In this document: piece by piece, positions 52,184 to 60,759 of the stretch
Layout: each line of letters starts with the position of its first letter
Position numbering within the stretch: the first letter of the stretch is position 1
From: Bradyrhizobium sp. sGM-13
GTDB lineage: Bacteria; Pseudomonadota; Alphaproteobacteria; Rhizobiales; Xanthobacteraceae
Direction of reading: 5' to 3'
NCBI RefSeq assembly: GCF_018398875.1
Contig: NZ_JAGWDK010000007.1
Coordinates: 278,914 to 342,913 of the forward strand
DNA length: 64,000 nucleotides
The notes under the pieces: generated by a model
What the model was told of the DNA's origin: nothing
Databases searched by the model: none
The model's input: only the letters and a program-made list of their open reading frames with translations
Made by a program: the position numbers and the translations under genes

Positions 52184-53413
52184 ATGGCCGTGTCATCGCA
52201 GGTCAACGTGCCCCTCAGCAACTTGCGCGCGATTACCATCATCATCGTGGTCGCGTTTCACTCCGTGCTGCCGTATCTCGCATCTCAACCGGCCGCCCCC
52301 TTTCCGTTCGACGCACCGCCCTATCGCTGGATTGCATTCCCAATCCTCGATAGCCAGCGCTGGTTCGGCTTCGACCTGTTCTGCGCATGGCAGGATGTAA
52401 GCCTGATGTCGCTGATGTTCTTGCTGGCCGGTCTGTTCACGCCGTCCAGCCTTGGCCGCAAAGGGCCTCGCACCTACACCCTGGAGCGCTCGTGGCGGAT
52501 CGGCCTGCCATTCGTTTTTGCCGTCGGTATTCTCAGCCCTCTCGCCTACTTCGCGTCCTATCGGCTGACCGCGGCCGATCCCTCCTTCAGCGCCTTTTGG
52601 CAACATTGGCGCGCGCTTCCGATGTGGCCTGCCGGGCCGCAATGGTTTCTGTGGCAGATCTTTCTGCTGGGCGCCGTTGCGGCCGCCGTCCACGCGTTCG
52701 CCCCGCATTGGCTTCGGGCATTGAGCGCGCTCGTCGCCCGGGTTGCCGATCGCCCGCTAATGTTCTTCATTGGGCTGGCGGCGCTCTCTGCGCTGGCCTA
52801 TGTGCCGCTGGCGATGGCCTTCACACCGTGGGAGTGGACTTTTCTCGGCCCATTTTCATTTCAGCTCAGCCGGCCGCTGCACCACGTGGTCTATTTCTTC
52901 GCCGGATTTGCGATTGGCAGCCACGGCCCCGAGCACAGCATACTGCGTCCCGATGGTCCGCTTGCACGTCATTGGCTGGCCTGGCTGGCGGCCGCCATCG
53001 CTAGCATGTCCGTATGGGGCGGGCTCACATCGCTGACCTTACCGGAGTGGCAGGCGAGCGCGCCGCTCTTTCGACTGGCTTCGGCGCTGGCGTTTCCAGT
53101 TGCTTCCGCGGCCGCCGCTCTGTGTCTGCTCGCGATCTGCCTTCGGCTGCTGCAATCGCGCGACCGCCTGCTCGATAGCCTGTCCAGCAATGCCTACAGC
53201 ATCTATCTGCTGCATTACGCCGTGGTCGTGTGGTTGCAATACGCGTTGCTTGATGTCGATCTCAACGCGATCGGCAAGGCGACGATCGTTTTTGCCGCTG
53301 CGCTCACCATAAGTCTGGCTGCAAGCGCCGGAATGAAGATCGGCGGGAGAGCGCTGGTTTCGCGTCATTCCGAGCCACGAGACGAGAGAGCCATCGCCAA
53401 TCAACCGCGATAA
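52184..53413 (+). CDS. Acyltransferase-3 family membrane protein
   Basis: 409 residues with about ten transmembrane segments. The N-terminal block NLRAITIIIVVAFHSVLPYL carries the essential His of acyltransferase-3 enzymes, and SSNAYSIYLLHYAVVVWLQYALL is the usual penultimate helix. Such proteins O-acylate envelope glycans, lipids or antibiotics. An upstream GTG at 52163 would add seven residues. It begins a plus-strand run with an FtsX-type permease (11 bases on), an ATPase and an esterase, suggesting a linked modification and transport role. Confidence 0.85.
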   Translation: MAVSSQVNVPLSNLRAITIIIVVAFHSVLPYLASQPAAPFPFDAPPYRWIAFPILDSQRWFGFDLFCAWQDVSLMSLMFLLAGLFTPSSLGRKGPRTYTLERSWRIGLPFVFAVGILSPLAYFASYRLTAADPSFSAFWQHWRALPMWPAGPQWFLWQIFLLGAVAAAVHAFAPHWLRALSALVARVADRPLMFFIGLAALSALAYVPLAMAFTPWEWTFLGPFSFQLSRPLHHVVYFFAGFAIGSHGPEHSILRPDGPLARHWLAWLAAAIASMSVWGGLTSLTLPEWQASAPLFRLASALAFPVASAAAALCLLAICLRLLQSRDRLLDSLSSNAYSIYLLHYAVVVWLQYALLDVDLNAIGKATIVFAAALTISLAASAGMKIGGRALVSRHSEPRDERAIANQPR

Positions 53414-53424
53414 CGGATGCCGAC

Positions 53425-54558
53425 ATGTCGCTGGTACTGACACTTGCGTCCCGCAACCTGTTCCACGATCGGCTTCGCTTCGTCGCGACCATGGTCGGAG
53501 TCGTCTTCTCGGTCGTCCTCGTCATGATCCAGATGGGCCTGTTCCTCGGGTTCGGCCGAATGGTCACGACGATGATCGACCACGCCTCGGCCGATTTGTG
53601 GATCCTGCCCAAGGGCGCCAAATGCTTCGAGGATCCTTCCCTGCTCGACGTCAAGCTGCGCGACCGCGTCGCCACCATGGAAGGCGTTAGCTGGGCCGTC
53701 CCGCTCGTGATCGGCTTCTCGGACTGGCGCCTGGAAAGTGGCGAAGTGACGCCGGTCTTCATTGTGAGCGCCGACCTGCGCGACGGCAGCCTGCAACCGT
53801 TCAACGTGGCGGACGGCAACGTGCAGGCGTTGACGCAAGGAGCGAACGTTGCGGTCGACCGCTCCTATTTTGACCGGCTCGGTGTCAGCGGCGTCGGCTC
53901 GACGGCAGAAATCCGTGGCCGCAAGGTGCGCGTGGTCGCGGTTACCGACGGCATCCGCTCGTTCGCCACGACGCCGTACGTGTTCGTGGACTTGAAAAAC
54001 GCGCGCAACTACACCGGAACGCCGCGCGATCGCGCCAGCAGCGTTCTGGTTCGGCTGAAAGGCGATGCCGATCGGGAGAAGGTGCTCAGCGCCATTCGCG
54101 CGGAGGTCGGCGAGGCAGAGGTTCTCACCTCGGACGATTTCCGCAGCCGCAGCCGGTCGTTCTGGCTATTTGGCACGGGGGCCGGAGCCGCGCTGTTTGC
54201 CGGCGCATTGCTCGGAGTGATCGTCGGCACCGTGATCGTCGCGCAGACGCTTTACTCCAGCACCAAGGATCATCTGAACGAATTCGCCACCCTGCGCGCG
54301 ATGGGTTCCTCGAACGCCTATATCTATACCGTGATCATCTATCAGGCACTCATCAACGCCGTGATCGGATTTGCGATCGCCGCCGGGATCGGCTCGATCG
54401 TCGTCCAGATGACCGCCAAGAGCGCGTTGCCGATCGTCATCACGCCATGGCTGATGGCGGCGCTGTTCGCGCTGACGGTGGTGATGTGCGTAGCATCCGG
54501 CATTGGGGCAATCATCCGTGTCGTTCGTATCGATCCAGCCACGGTGTTCATGCGATGA
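53425..54558 (+). CDS. FtsX/MacB-type ABC transporter permease (DevC-like)
   Basis: 377 residues: an N-terminal transmembrane helix (FVATMVGVVFSVVLVMIQMGLFLGFG), a periplasmic core domain of about 200 residues and three C-terminal helices (LFAGALLGVIVGTVIVAQTLYSS..., LINAVIGFAIAAGIGSIV, WLMAALFALTVVMCVASGIGAIIR), the four-helix FtsX/MacB architecture. The ATGA overlap with the ATPase gene marks them as one transporter. Closest in layout to DevC of DevBCA exporters, but no DevB-type membrane-fusion gene is present. Confidence 0.9.
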   Translation: MSLVLTLASRNLFHDRLRFVATMVGVVFSVVLVMIQMGLFLGFGRMVTTMIDHASADLWILPKGAKCFEDPSLLDVKLRDRVATMEGVSWAVPLVIGFSDWRLESGEVTPVFIVSADLRDGSLQPFNVADGNVQALTQGANVAVDRSYFDRLGVSGVGSTAEIRGRKVRVVAVTDGIRSFATTPYVFVDLKNARNYTGTPRDRASSVLVRLKGDADREKVLSAIRAEVGEAEVLTSDDFRSRSRSFWLFGTGAGAALFAGALLGVIVGTVIVAQTLYSSTKDHLNEFATLRAMGSSNAYIYTVIIYQALINAVIGFAIAAGIGSIVVQMTAKSALPIVITPWLMAALFALTVVMCVASGIGAIIRVVRIDPATVFMR

Positions 54559-55280
54559 ATGACCATGTCGTCGAAGCCAAGTCGGTCGAGAAGAAGCTGG
54601 GTCGCGGCGCCGGCGAGGTGCACGCGTTGCGCGGCATCGACCTCTCGCTGCGGCGGGGCGAGCTGACGTTGCTGATGGGCCCTTCAGGGAGCGGCAAGAC
54701 TACGCTGCTGTTGGTCCTCGGATGCATGCTGACGCCGAGTTCGGGCAGCGTCACCATACGCGGGACGCCGACAGCTGACGCCGACAAGGAAGCGCTCGCC
54801 AGGATTCGGCGCGAGCATATTGGTTTCGTATTCCAGTCCTATCATTTATTCCCGACGCTGACCGCGACCCAGAACGTGCAATTGGCGCTGGATATTCGTG
54901 GCGAGCACGGCAGGCGCGCGGCGCAGAAGTCGCGGGAGGCCCTCGCAATGGTCGGGCTCGAGCAAAAGATGGACAGTTTGCCGGGAGAGCTCAGCGGCGG
55001 CGAGCAGCAAAGGGTCGCCATCGCGCGGGCTCTCGTCGCAAACCCTTCCGTCGTTCTTGCCGACGAGCCGACCGGCGCACTGGATGGAAAGAACGGCCAG
55101 AGCATCGTGCGTATTCTCGCCGAGACCGCCCATGAGCGTGAGCGGGCGGTGCTGGTCGTCACCCACGATCCGCGCGTCGTCCCCTACGCCGATCGCATTG
55201 TCGAGATCGAGGACGGTCTTATCGTGCAAGAGCGTGCCGACCGCCCGCGCATGCCCACACCCGTGCCGTTCAGAGCCTGA
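54555..55280 (+). CDS. ABC transporter ATP-binding protein (MacB/LolD/DevA type)
   Basis: 241 residues. Walker [11 protein letters not shown]-loop [19 protein letters not shown], signature [15 protein letters not shown], Walker [13 protein letters not shown] and switch His VVTHDPRV match the LolD/MacB family, which pairs with FtsX-type permeases in mechanotransmission rather than classical transport. Its start is embedded in the permease stop codon. The esterase gene follows after 14 bases. Confidence 0.94.
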   Translation: MNDHVVEAKSVEKKLGRGAGEVHALRGIDLSLRRGELTLLMGPSGSGKTTLLLVLGCMLTPSSGSVTIRGTPTADADKEALARIRREHIGFVFQSYHLFPTLTATQNVQLALDIRGEHGRRAAQKSREALAMVGLEQKMDSLPGELSGGEQQRVAIARALVANPSVVLADEPTGALDGKNGQSIVRILAETAHERERAVLVVTHDPRVVPYADRIVEIEDGLIVQERADRPRMPTPVPFRA

Positions 55281-55294
55281 GCGCAAGGGCCGCC

Positions 55295-56191
55295 ATGAGC
55301 CTGCGAGCCGAACTTTTGCGCATCGGTATTCGCATGTTGCTCAAGCGGCGCGGCGGGAGTCTCGATGTCGAGCAATGGCGGCGGAACATGCGTGTGATGG
55401 AGCGGTTTGTGCCGCATCCGCCCGCCCGGAGCGCAACGGTCGAGATCGAGGCCGGTCGGGTGCGGTTTCACCGGGTCACCACGCCGGCATCCCGGCCCGA
55501 ACGTAACGTGCTCTATCTCCATGGCGGCGCCTATGTTTCCGGCGCGCCGATCTATTACCGGCACTTCCTCTGGCGGATTGCCGACGCTTTGCAAGCCCGT
55601 GTCTGGGCGCTCGAATACCGCCTCGCTCCGGAACACGCTTTTCCGGCAGCGCTTGAGGATGCCGTGGAGGGCTATCGTTGGCTCGTCGATCACACGCCCG
55701 ATCGTCGCCAGTTGTTCGTAGTGGGAGATTCGGCTGGCGGCGGCCTTGCGCTGGGCCTGCTGTTGAGGCTCCGTGACGATGGCAAGCCGCTTCCGGCAGC
55801 GGCGGTCGCCTTGTCGCCCTGGACCGACCTTGCCCTCACCAGCTCTTCGCTGAAGGCGAATGCAGCGGCCGATCCGATGCTGAATGTTGAGGATCTTCCC
55901 GATCTGGCGAAGCTCTATCTCGGCGGAGCCGATCCGCGTACGCCCTACGCTTCGCCGCTCTACGGCGATCCCGCCGGATTGCCGCCGGTGCTTATTCAGG
56001 TCGGCAGCGATGAAATTCTCAGGGACGACGCTGTCCGCATGGTGGAGAAGCTTCGGTCGCACAATCCGCGCAGCAAACTCGAGGTCTGGCGGCGCATGCC
56101 GCACGTCTGGCAATTGTTCGTGCCGGTGTTGCCTGAGGCCCATCAGGCGATTGTGCAGATCGGCGAGTTTATCTCTGACGTGCGCGCCTGA
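55295..56191 (+). CDS. Alpha/beta hydrolase of the hormone-sensitive lipase family (esterase)
   Basis: 298 residues. HSL family marks are YLHGGAYVSG (oxyanion hole), VVGDSAGGGLA (nucleophile Ser), an acidic residue near GSDEILRDDAVRM and the catalytic His in RRMPHVWQLF. No signal peptide, so cytoplasmic or membrane-associated. Being the fourth gene of the acyltransferase/ABC operon, it may remove or adjust acyl groups on the same substrate; that is inference. It converges on dcd. Confidence 0.9.
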   Translation: MSLRAELLRIGIRMLLKRRGGSLDVEQWRRNMRVMERFVPHPPARSATVEIEAGRVRFHRVTTPASRPERNVLYLHGGAYVSGAPIYYRHFLWRIADALQARVWALEYRLAPEHAFPAALEDAVEGYRWLVDHTPDRRQLFVVGDSAGGGLALGLLLRLRDDGKPLPAAAVALSPWTDLALTSSSLKANAAADPMLNVEDLPDLAKLYLGGADPRTPYASPLYGDPAGLPPVLIQVGSDEILRDDAVRMVEKLRSHNPRSKLEVWRRMPHVWQLFVPVLPEAHQAIVQIGEFISDVRA

Positions 56192-56213
56192 GGCTGTCCG
56201 GCGGCGCAGGCGG

Positions 56214-57320
56214 TCAGACCCGGAAATGCTTGGAGAGCTTCAACCCCTGCGCCTGATAGTTCGATCCGATGCGCTGGCCGTACATCGCATCGGGCCGTGA
56301 CAGCATTTTCTCGTAGACCAGACGGCCGACGATCTGGCCGTGTTCGAGGATGAATGGCACCTCGCGCGAGCGCACTTCGAGCACGGCCCGCGCACCTTGC
56401 CCGCCGGCGCCGGCATAGCCGAAGCCGGGATCGAAGAATCCGGCGTAATGCACGCGGAATTCGCCGACCAGGGGATCGAACGGCACCATTTCGGCGGCGT
56501 AGTCCGGCGGCACCTGCACGGCCTCCTTCGAGGCCAGGATGTAGAACTCGCCGGGATCGAGGATGAGGCTGCCGTCTGATCGCGCCGGGATCGGCTCCCA
56601 GAATTCATCGATCGCATAGCCGCCGCGGCGGTCGACGTCGACCACACCCGTGTGGCGCTTGGCGCGGTAGCCGACGAAGCCGCCGGTGTTCTCGCCGGAG
56701 AGATCGACCGACAGCGCCACGCCATTGGCGAGATCGGCGTCATCGATATCGACCAGGCGCTCGGCGCCATGCAGCGCGTCGAGTTCGTCGGCATTGAGGA
56801 TGGCGTCGCCGGTGCGGAAGCGCACTTGTGATAGCCGCGACCCCTCGCGCAGCAGCACCGGAAACGTCTTCGGGCTGATCTCGGCATAGAGCGGGCCGTG
56901 ATAGCCCGCGCCGATCATATCGAAGCGGCGGGTGCCGTCGGCAATCACGCGGGTGAAGACGTCGAGCCGTCCGGTCGAACTCTTCGGGTTTGCCGCGGCC
57001 ACGATCTCCGGCGGCAGCGCGAGGCTTTCCAGCAGCGGCACGATATAGACGCAATTGGTCTCCAGCACCGCGCCGTCTGAGAGATTTATTTCATGCAGCT
57101 TCAATTCGTCGATGCGCTCGGCGACGGTCGCGCCGGGACCAGGCAGGAAGCTCGCGCGCACCCGGTAGGCAACGTCGCCGAGGCGCAAATCGAGGCTTGC
57201 GGGCTGGATCTGGCTCTCGACAAACGGATAGGCCGGCAGAATCAGGCCCGCATCCGCCATCGCCGCGATCATGCGGTCGGGGAGAATTCCGTTACCGTCG
57301 GGCGGAAGCGTGAACGACAC
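56214..57320 (-). CDS. dcd: 2'-deoxycytidine 5'-triphosphate deaminase, long (two-module) form
   Basis: 368 residues, about twice the usual length (about 190) of E. coli Dcd. The first half carries AANPKSSTGRLDVFTRVIADG and the second half a similar barrel (GEFYILASKEAVQVPPDYAAEMVPFDP... ARAVLEVRSREVPFILEHGQIVGRLVYEKM). It deaminates dCTP to dUTP for thymidylate synthesis. It begins with GTG; AGAGGA lies seven bases upstream. In alphaproteobacteria this long form is common and is usually near metZ, as here. Confidence 0.88.
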   Translation of the reverse strand: MSFTLPPDGNGILPDRMIAAMADAGLILPAYPFVESQIQPASLDLRLGDVAYRVRASFLPGPGATVAERIDELKLHEINLSDGAVLETNCVYIVPLLESLALPPEIVAAANPKSSTGRLDVFTRVIADGTRRFDMIGAGYHGPLYAEISPKTFPVLLREGSRLSQVRFRTGDAILNADELDALHGAERLVDIDDADLANGVALSVDLSGENTGGFVGYRAKRHTGVVDVDRRGGYAIDEFWEPIPARSDGSLILDPGEFYILASKEAVQVPPDYAAEMVPFDPLVGEFRVHYAGFFDPGFGYAGAGGQGARAVLEVRSREVPFILEHGQIVGRLVYEKMLSRPDAMYGQRIGSNYQAQGLKLSKHFRV

Positions 57321-57407
57321 GGCGCGGTCCTCTGAGGTGGCCCTGGATGCCTAAATGTCATCCAAACCTCGTAAATATGGGCTTTTAGGGGTTATCCGAT
57401 GGCCGCC

Positions 57408-57436
57408 TTGACTGAAAGGGCACAAGCGAATATCAG
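57408..57436 (+). promoter_or_regulatory. Sigma-70-type promoter of the SAM-II/metZ transcript
   Basis: TTGACT at 57408-57413 and TATCAG at 57431-57436 are separated by 17 bases, a good match to the vegetative consensus. A start site near 57443 would place the SAM-II aptamer at the very 5' end of the RNA. Confidence 0.7.
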
Positions 57437-57448
57437 CATGACTTATCC

Positions 57449-57500
57449 CGTGGTGATTTGAGCCGGCCGGCTTGCAGCCACGTTAAACAAGTAGCTAAAC
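57449..57500 (+). ncRNA. SAM-II riboswitch aptamer (metA motif)
   Basis: The sequence follows the SAM-II consensus: P1 forms between CGTGG (57449-57453) and CCACG (57478-57482); the loop carries TGATTTGAGCC; the conserved CTTGCAGCCACGTTAAACAA is intact; and the pseudoknot pairs CTTG (57471-57474) with CAAG (57488-57491), closing with GCTAAA. SAM-II RNAs bind S-adenosylmethionine and turn off methionine synthesis genes in alphaproteobacteria. It lies directly upstream of metZ. Confidence 0.93.
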
Positions 57501-57521
57501 AGGCCGGGGACACGTGTGATC

Positions 57522-57555
57522 CCGGCCTGTGGAAATTCTTCCAGGCCGGTTTTTT
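57522..57555 (+). terminator. Riboswitch-controlled intrinsic terminator with competing hairpins
   Basis: CCGGCCTG (57522-57529) pairs with CAGGCCGG (57542-57549), followed by TTTTTT (57550-57555). The 5' arm can instead pair with an earlier copy: ACAGGCCGGG (57499-57508) with CCCGGCCTGT (57521-57530), a 10-base antiterminator that begins at the end of the aptamer. Further on, GTGACCA (57556-57562) can pair with TGGTCAC (57571-57577), or GTGACC with a second GGTCAC at 57584-57589 that overlaps the metZ GGAGG ribosome site. Confidence 0.85.
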
Positions 57556-57589
57556 GTGACCATTTTCCGGTGGTCACGACGGAGGTCAC

Positions 57590-58783
57590 ATGTCTGAAGT
57601 TGGTTCTACCAAGCGTTTTCGTCGCGAAACCCGCCTCGTCCATGGCGGCACGCTGCGCTCGCAATTCGGCGAGACGTCGGAAGCGCTGTTCCTCACCCAA
57701 GGCTATGTCTACGACAGCGCGGAGCAGTGCGAGGCGCGCTTCAAGGGCGAGGATCCCGGCTTTATCTATTCGCGCTATTCCAATCCTACGATTTCAATGT
57801 TCGAGCGCCGAATGATCGAGCTCGAAGGCGCGGAAGCTGCTCGCTCCACCGCCACCGGCATGGCCGCGGTGACGACCGCGATCCTCGCACCGCTCAGAGC
57901 TGGCGATCATGTGGTGGCCTCGAAAGCCCTGTTCGGCTCGTGCCTCTACGTCGTGCAGGACCTCCTGCCGCGCTACGGGATCGAAACGACGCTGGTCGAC
58001 GGACTCGATCTCGACCAATGGCAGCGCGCATTGCGGCCCAACACCAAGACCTTCTTCCTGGAGAGCCCGACCAACCCGACGCTCGATGTGCTCGATATTC
58101 CGGCGATTGCCGAGATCGCGCACAAGAGCGGCGCACGGCTGGTCGTCGATAACGTCTTTGCCACGCCGATCTGGCAGAGCCCGCTTTCGCTCGGCGCCGA
58201 TGTCGTGGTCTACTCCGCAACCAAGCATATCGATGGTCAAGGGCGCTGCCTCGGCGGCATCATTCTCTCGTCCGAAGCCTTCATCGCAGAGCACATTCAC
58301 AACTTCATGCGCCAGACCGGGCCATCGCTCTCTCCCTTCAACGCGTGGGTCCTGCTCAAGGGACTGGAGACGCTGGGCGTGCGGGTACGCGCGCAGACCG
58401 ACAACGCGGCGAAGATCGCCGAGGCGTTGGCAAGCCATCCGAAGATTGCGCGATTGATCTATCCTGGCCGCGCCGATCATCCGCAAGCGGAGCTGGTGAA
58501 GAAGCAGATGCGCGGCGGCTCGACGCTGATCGGCTTCGAGGTGAAGGGCGGCAAGGCCGCCGCCTTCCGCGTCCTCAATGCGTTGAAGCTTGCGCAGATC
58601 TCCAACAATCTCGGCGATAGCAAGAGCCTCGTCACCCATCCTGCGACCACGACCCATCAACGGCTGACGCCGGAGGCGCGCGCCGAGCTCGGCATCAGCG
58701 AGGGCTTTATTCGCTTCTCCGCCGGGCTCGAGCATGCGGATGATCTGATCGAGGATTTTGCGCAGGCGCTGGAGAAGGCGTGA
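57590..58783 (+). CDS. metZ: O-succinylhomoserine sulfhydrylase
   Basis: 397 residues, a Cys/Met-metabolism PLP enzyme. The PLP Lys is in YSATKHIDGQGR, substrate- and cofactor-binding motifs include YSRYSNPTISMFERR, STATGMAAV, VVDNVFATPIWQSPL and SLVTHPATTTHQRL. It converts O-succinylhomoserine and sulfide to homocysteine for methionine synthesis. A GGAGG lies four bases before the ATG. Control by the SAM-II riboswitch fits this role. Cystathionine gamma-synthase is the closest alternative, but the riboswitch and sequence style favour MetZ. Confidence 0.94.
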   Translation: MSEVGSTKRFRRETRLVHGGTLRSQFGETSEALFLTQGYVYDSAEQCEARFKGEDPGFIYSRYSNPTISMFERRMIELEGAEAARSTATGMAAVTTAILAPLRAGDHVVASKALFGSCLYVVQDLLPRYGIETTLVDGLDLDQWQRALRPNTKTFFLESPTNPTLDVLDIPAIAEIAHKSGARLVVDNVFATPIWQSPLSLGADVVVYSATKHIDGQGRCLGGIILSSEAFIAEHIHNFMRQTGPSLSPFNAWVLLKGLETLGVRVRAQTDNAAKIAEALASHPKIARLIYPGRADHPQAELVKKQMRGGSTLIGFEVKGGKAAAFRVLNALKLAQISNNLGDSKSLVTHPATTTHQRLTPEARAELGISEGFIRFSAGLEHADDLIEDFAQALEKA

Positions 58784-58814
58784 GGTGGCGCTACGCACGT
58801 AGCCGCACAACAAG

Positions 58815-58935
58815 CGTCGTCCCTGCGAACGCAGGGACCCATAACCACTGGATGTGTTGAGTTAAGCAAGGCGTCAACCAACCACCGCTTCTAATGGGCC
58901 GCGGCGTATGGGTCCCTGCGTTCGCAGGGACGACG
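58815..58935. repeat. Interspersed repeat with 29-bp perfect inverted ends, copy 2
   Basis: Arms 58815-58843 and 58907-58935 are perfect reverse complements, with the same CCCTGCGAACGCAGGG palindrome as copy 1. The interior (GTTAAGCAAGGCGTCAA...GGGCCGCGGCGTATGGG) resembles that of copy 3 more than that of copy 1. It lies between metZ and the converging SGNH gene, where it can serve as a bidirectional terminator. Confidence 0.87.
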
Positions 58936-58953
58936 GCGTGGATCGTGCTTCGG

Positions 58954-59985
58954 CTACATCGGCCGATAGGCTCGCACGTCCGACGGCACGGCGACGCCGA
59001 GCTTGATCTGGCCGACCGACTTGATGATGTCGTCGCCAAGCAGTTGGGCGAAGCAGGCATAGCCCCAGTCGCTCATGTGCAGGCCGTCGGCGATCACGAA
59101 ATTCTCGATCGGAATCGCCTGCCGCTCGTGCCAGTCCTTCATCACCGCGAAGCGCGGGAAGACGCCGACCTTGCGAAGCTCGGCCGTCTTGTTCAAGAGC
59201 TTCATCATCTTGCCGGCGCTTTCGGCGTGCTCGTTGACCCGCGGCGAATATTGCGGATCGATCAGCACGATGTCGGAGCCCGCAGCCTGAATGCGTGCGA
59301 TGCCCTCGTCGATGAGCTTGGCGGTTTCGGCCGGATCGAGGTTGCGCAGCACCGCATTGGTGCCGACCTGCCAGATCACCAGATCCGGACGCAAGTCGAT
59401 CACGGACGTCTGCAGCCGCTTCATCATTTCCGGCGCGTCCTCGCCGCCCTTGCCGGCATTGACGACGGAGATGTCGGCCGTCGGATATTTGCGGCGTAGC
59501 TGCGCTGCGAGCCTGTTCGGATAAGTGAATTCCGGTGAACTGGAGCCGTACCCCTGGGTCGATGACGATCCGAAAGCGACGATCACCACTGGCTGACCCG
59601 CGACGAGCTTGTTCGCGACACGCGGCAGCGATCCCATCGATTTGGAAGCGCCCTTCGGCGGCAGGCAGGGAACGCGGCTGAAGATGTCGCCGGCCGATTT
59701 CGCGACTTCCCTCACCTTGTCGATCGCTTTGCCGGTGACGCCCTTCTGCGCTGCCGGATTGCCGGTGGCCGCCGGCGCAGCCTGGGGCGGGGCGCTTTCA
59801 GCCGAGGGTTTGTTTTCCGGGTTGTTTTCAGCCTTGGCGCCATCGGACAGCGCCGCCTGCTGACCGGTTTGCTGCGAAGCCGTCTGGGCATGCAGCGGCA
59901 CCACCGAGGCAGGCATCAACAGCGCCAGGCCCGCGGCGAAGACAGTCAGCAATATCGATAAACGAAAAGGGCAGTGAGAACTCAT
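58954..59985 (-). CDS. Exported SGNH/GDSL-family hydrolase (first of two)
   Basis: 343 residues. A signal or anchor (LSILLTVFAAGLALLMPASVVPLHAQ) is followed by a Pro/Ala/Gln-rich linker (about 36-80) and an SGNH domain: block I VIVAFGSSSTQGYGSS (nucleophile Ser), block III VIWQVGTNA and block V VIADGLHMSDWGYACFA (Asp/His). Periplasmic. SGNH proteins deacylate or acylate glycans and lipids. It is the last gene of opgC-SGNH-SGNH on the minus strand, 12 bases after the other SGNH gene, so the substrate is probably an envelope glycan. Confidence 0.86.
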   Translation of the reverse strand: MSSHCPFRLSILLTVFAAGLALLMPASVVPLHAQTASQQTGQQAALSDGAKAENNPENKPSAESAPPQAAPAATGNPAAQKGVTGKAIDKVREVAKSAGDIFSRVPCLPPKGASKSMGSLPRVANKLVAGQPVVIVAFGSSSTQGYGSSSPEFTYPNRLAAQLRRKYPTADISVVNAGKGGEDAPEMMKRLQTSVIDLRPDLVIWQVGTNAVLRNLDPAETAKLIDEGIARIQAAGSDIVLIDPQYSPRVNEHAESAGKMMKLLNKTAELRKVGVFPRFAVMKDWHERQAIPIENFVIADGLHMSDWGYACFAQLLGDDIIKSVGQIKLGVAVPSDVRAYRPM

Positions 59986-59997
59986 TAACGCTAGTTC

Positions 59998-60759
59998 CTA
60001 ATTCTGCTGCGCCTGATCGAGGCGGGCCGCATCGAGCACGAATTTCGACAGCGCGCGGCCGAGGCAGGCATGAACTCTTTTGGCCATGTCGGTGCCATGA
60101 AAGGTACTGAACAGATCGAAATCTCCGGCGTCGTTCCAGTGGCGCATGATGGCGAAACGATCGAACAGCGGAACATTATGCTGCTGCGCCACCACGCGCA
60201 TATTATCTAGGTACGGCGGTGCCGAAATCATCGTTTCCGTGCGCGGACTGTATTGCAGATTGACCAAAACCACGTCGGCTCCCGCATTTTGCAGCGCAGC
60301 AACGCCCTCGTCGACAGCGCCGCGAAAATCGTCGGGATCGACGGATCGCATAGCATCGACGGTTCCCGTCTGCCAGATGACCAAGGTAGGCCTTTTTGCT
60401 TCCACCAGCTTAACGAGGCCGGCGTCCACCTCCTCGGCGGTCTTGCCGGTGTGCAGTTCTACCGAAAGGTTGATTGGGGTGGAGGGCAGCTTCTCCTTCA
60501 GCGCCGCCTGCAGCCTGGCCGGATAGGCGCTGTTTTCGGAGGACAGGATGGTCGATGAGCGGCTCCCCACCACCAGGACGGTCAGCGGCCGGGCATTCTT
60601 GACGGCCTCGGCCACCTTGGGAAGCGTGCTCTCGGTGGAGAGGAGGTAGGAGGGAACTTCGCAAGCCTGGGGAGCGGCATCCTGGGCACGAGCCAATCCG
60701 GCCGCTGCAAGACCCGCAAGCAGCGCCAGGACCAGCACAGTTCCCGAGCCGGGCCTCAT
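59998..60759 (-). CDS. Exported SGNH-like hydrolase (second, divergent paralog)
   Basis: 253 residues with a signal peptide (MRPGSGTVLVLALLAGLAAAGLARA). It is a shorter, diverged relative of the next gene: block I LTVLVVGSRSSTILSSE, LVIWQTGTVDAMR in place of GTNA, the shared phrase VLVNLQYSPRTE (LIDPQYSPRVNE in the neighbour) and a late FHGTDMAKRVHACLG. The altered block III (Asn to Val) and replacement of the DxxH block raise doubt about its activity. Its ATG overlaps the opgC stop (ATGA), so it is coupled to the acyltransferase. Confidence 0.8.
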   Translation of the reverse strand: MRPGSGTVLVLALLAGLAAAGLARAQDAAPQACEVPSYLLSTESTLPKVAEAVKNARPLTVLVVGSRSSTILSSENSAYPARLQAALKEKLPSTPINLSVELHTGKTAEEVDAGLVKLVEAKRPTLVIWQTGTVDAMRSVDPDDFRGAVDEGVAALQNAGADVVLVNLQYSPRTETMISAPPYLDNMRVVAQQHNVPLFDRFAIMRHWNDAGDFDLFSTFHGTDMAKRVHACLGRALSKFVLDAARLDQAQQN

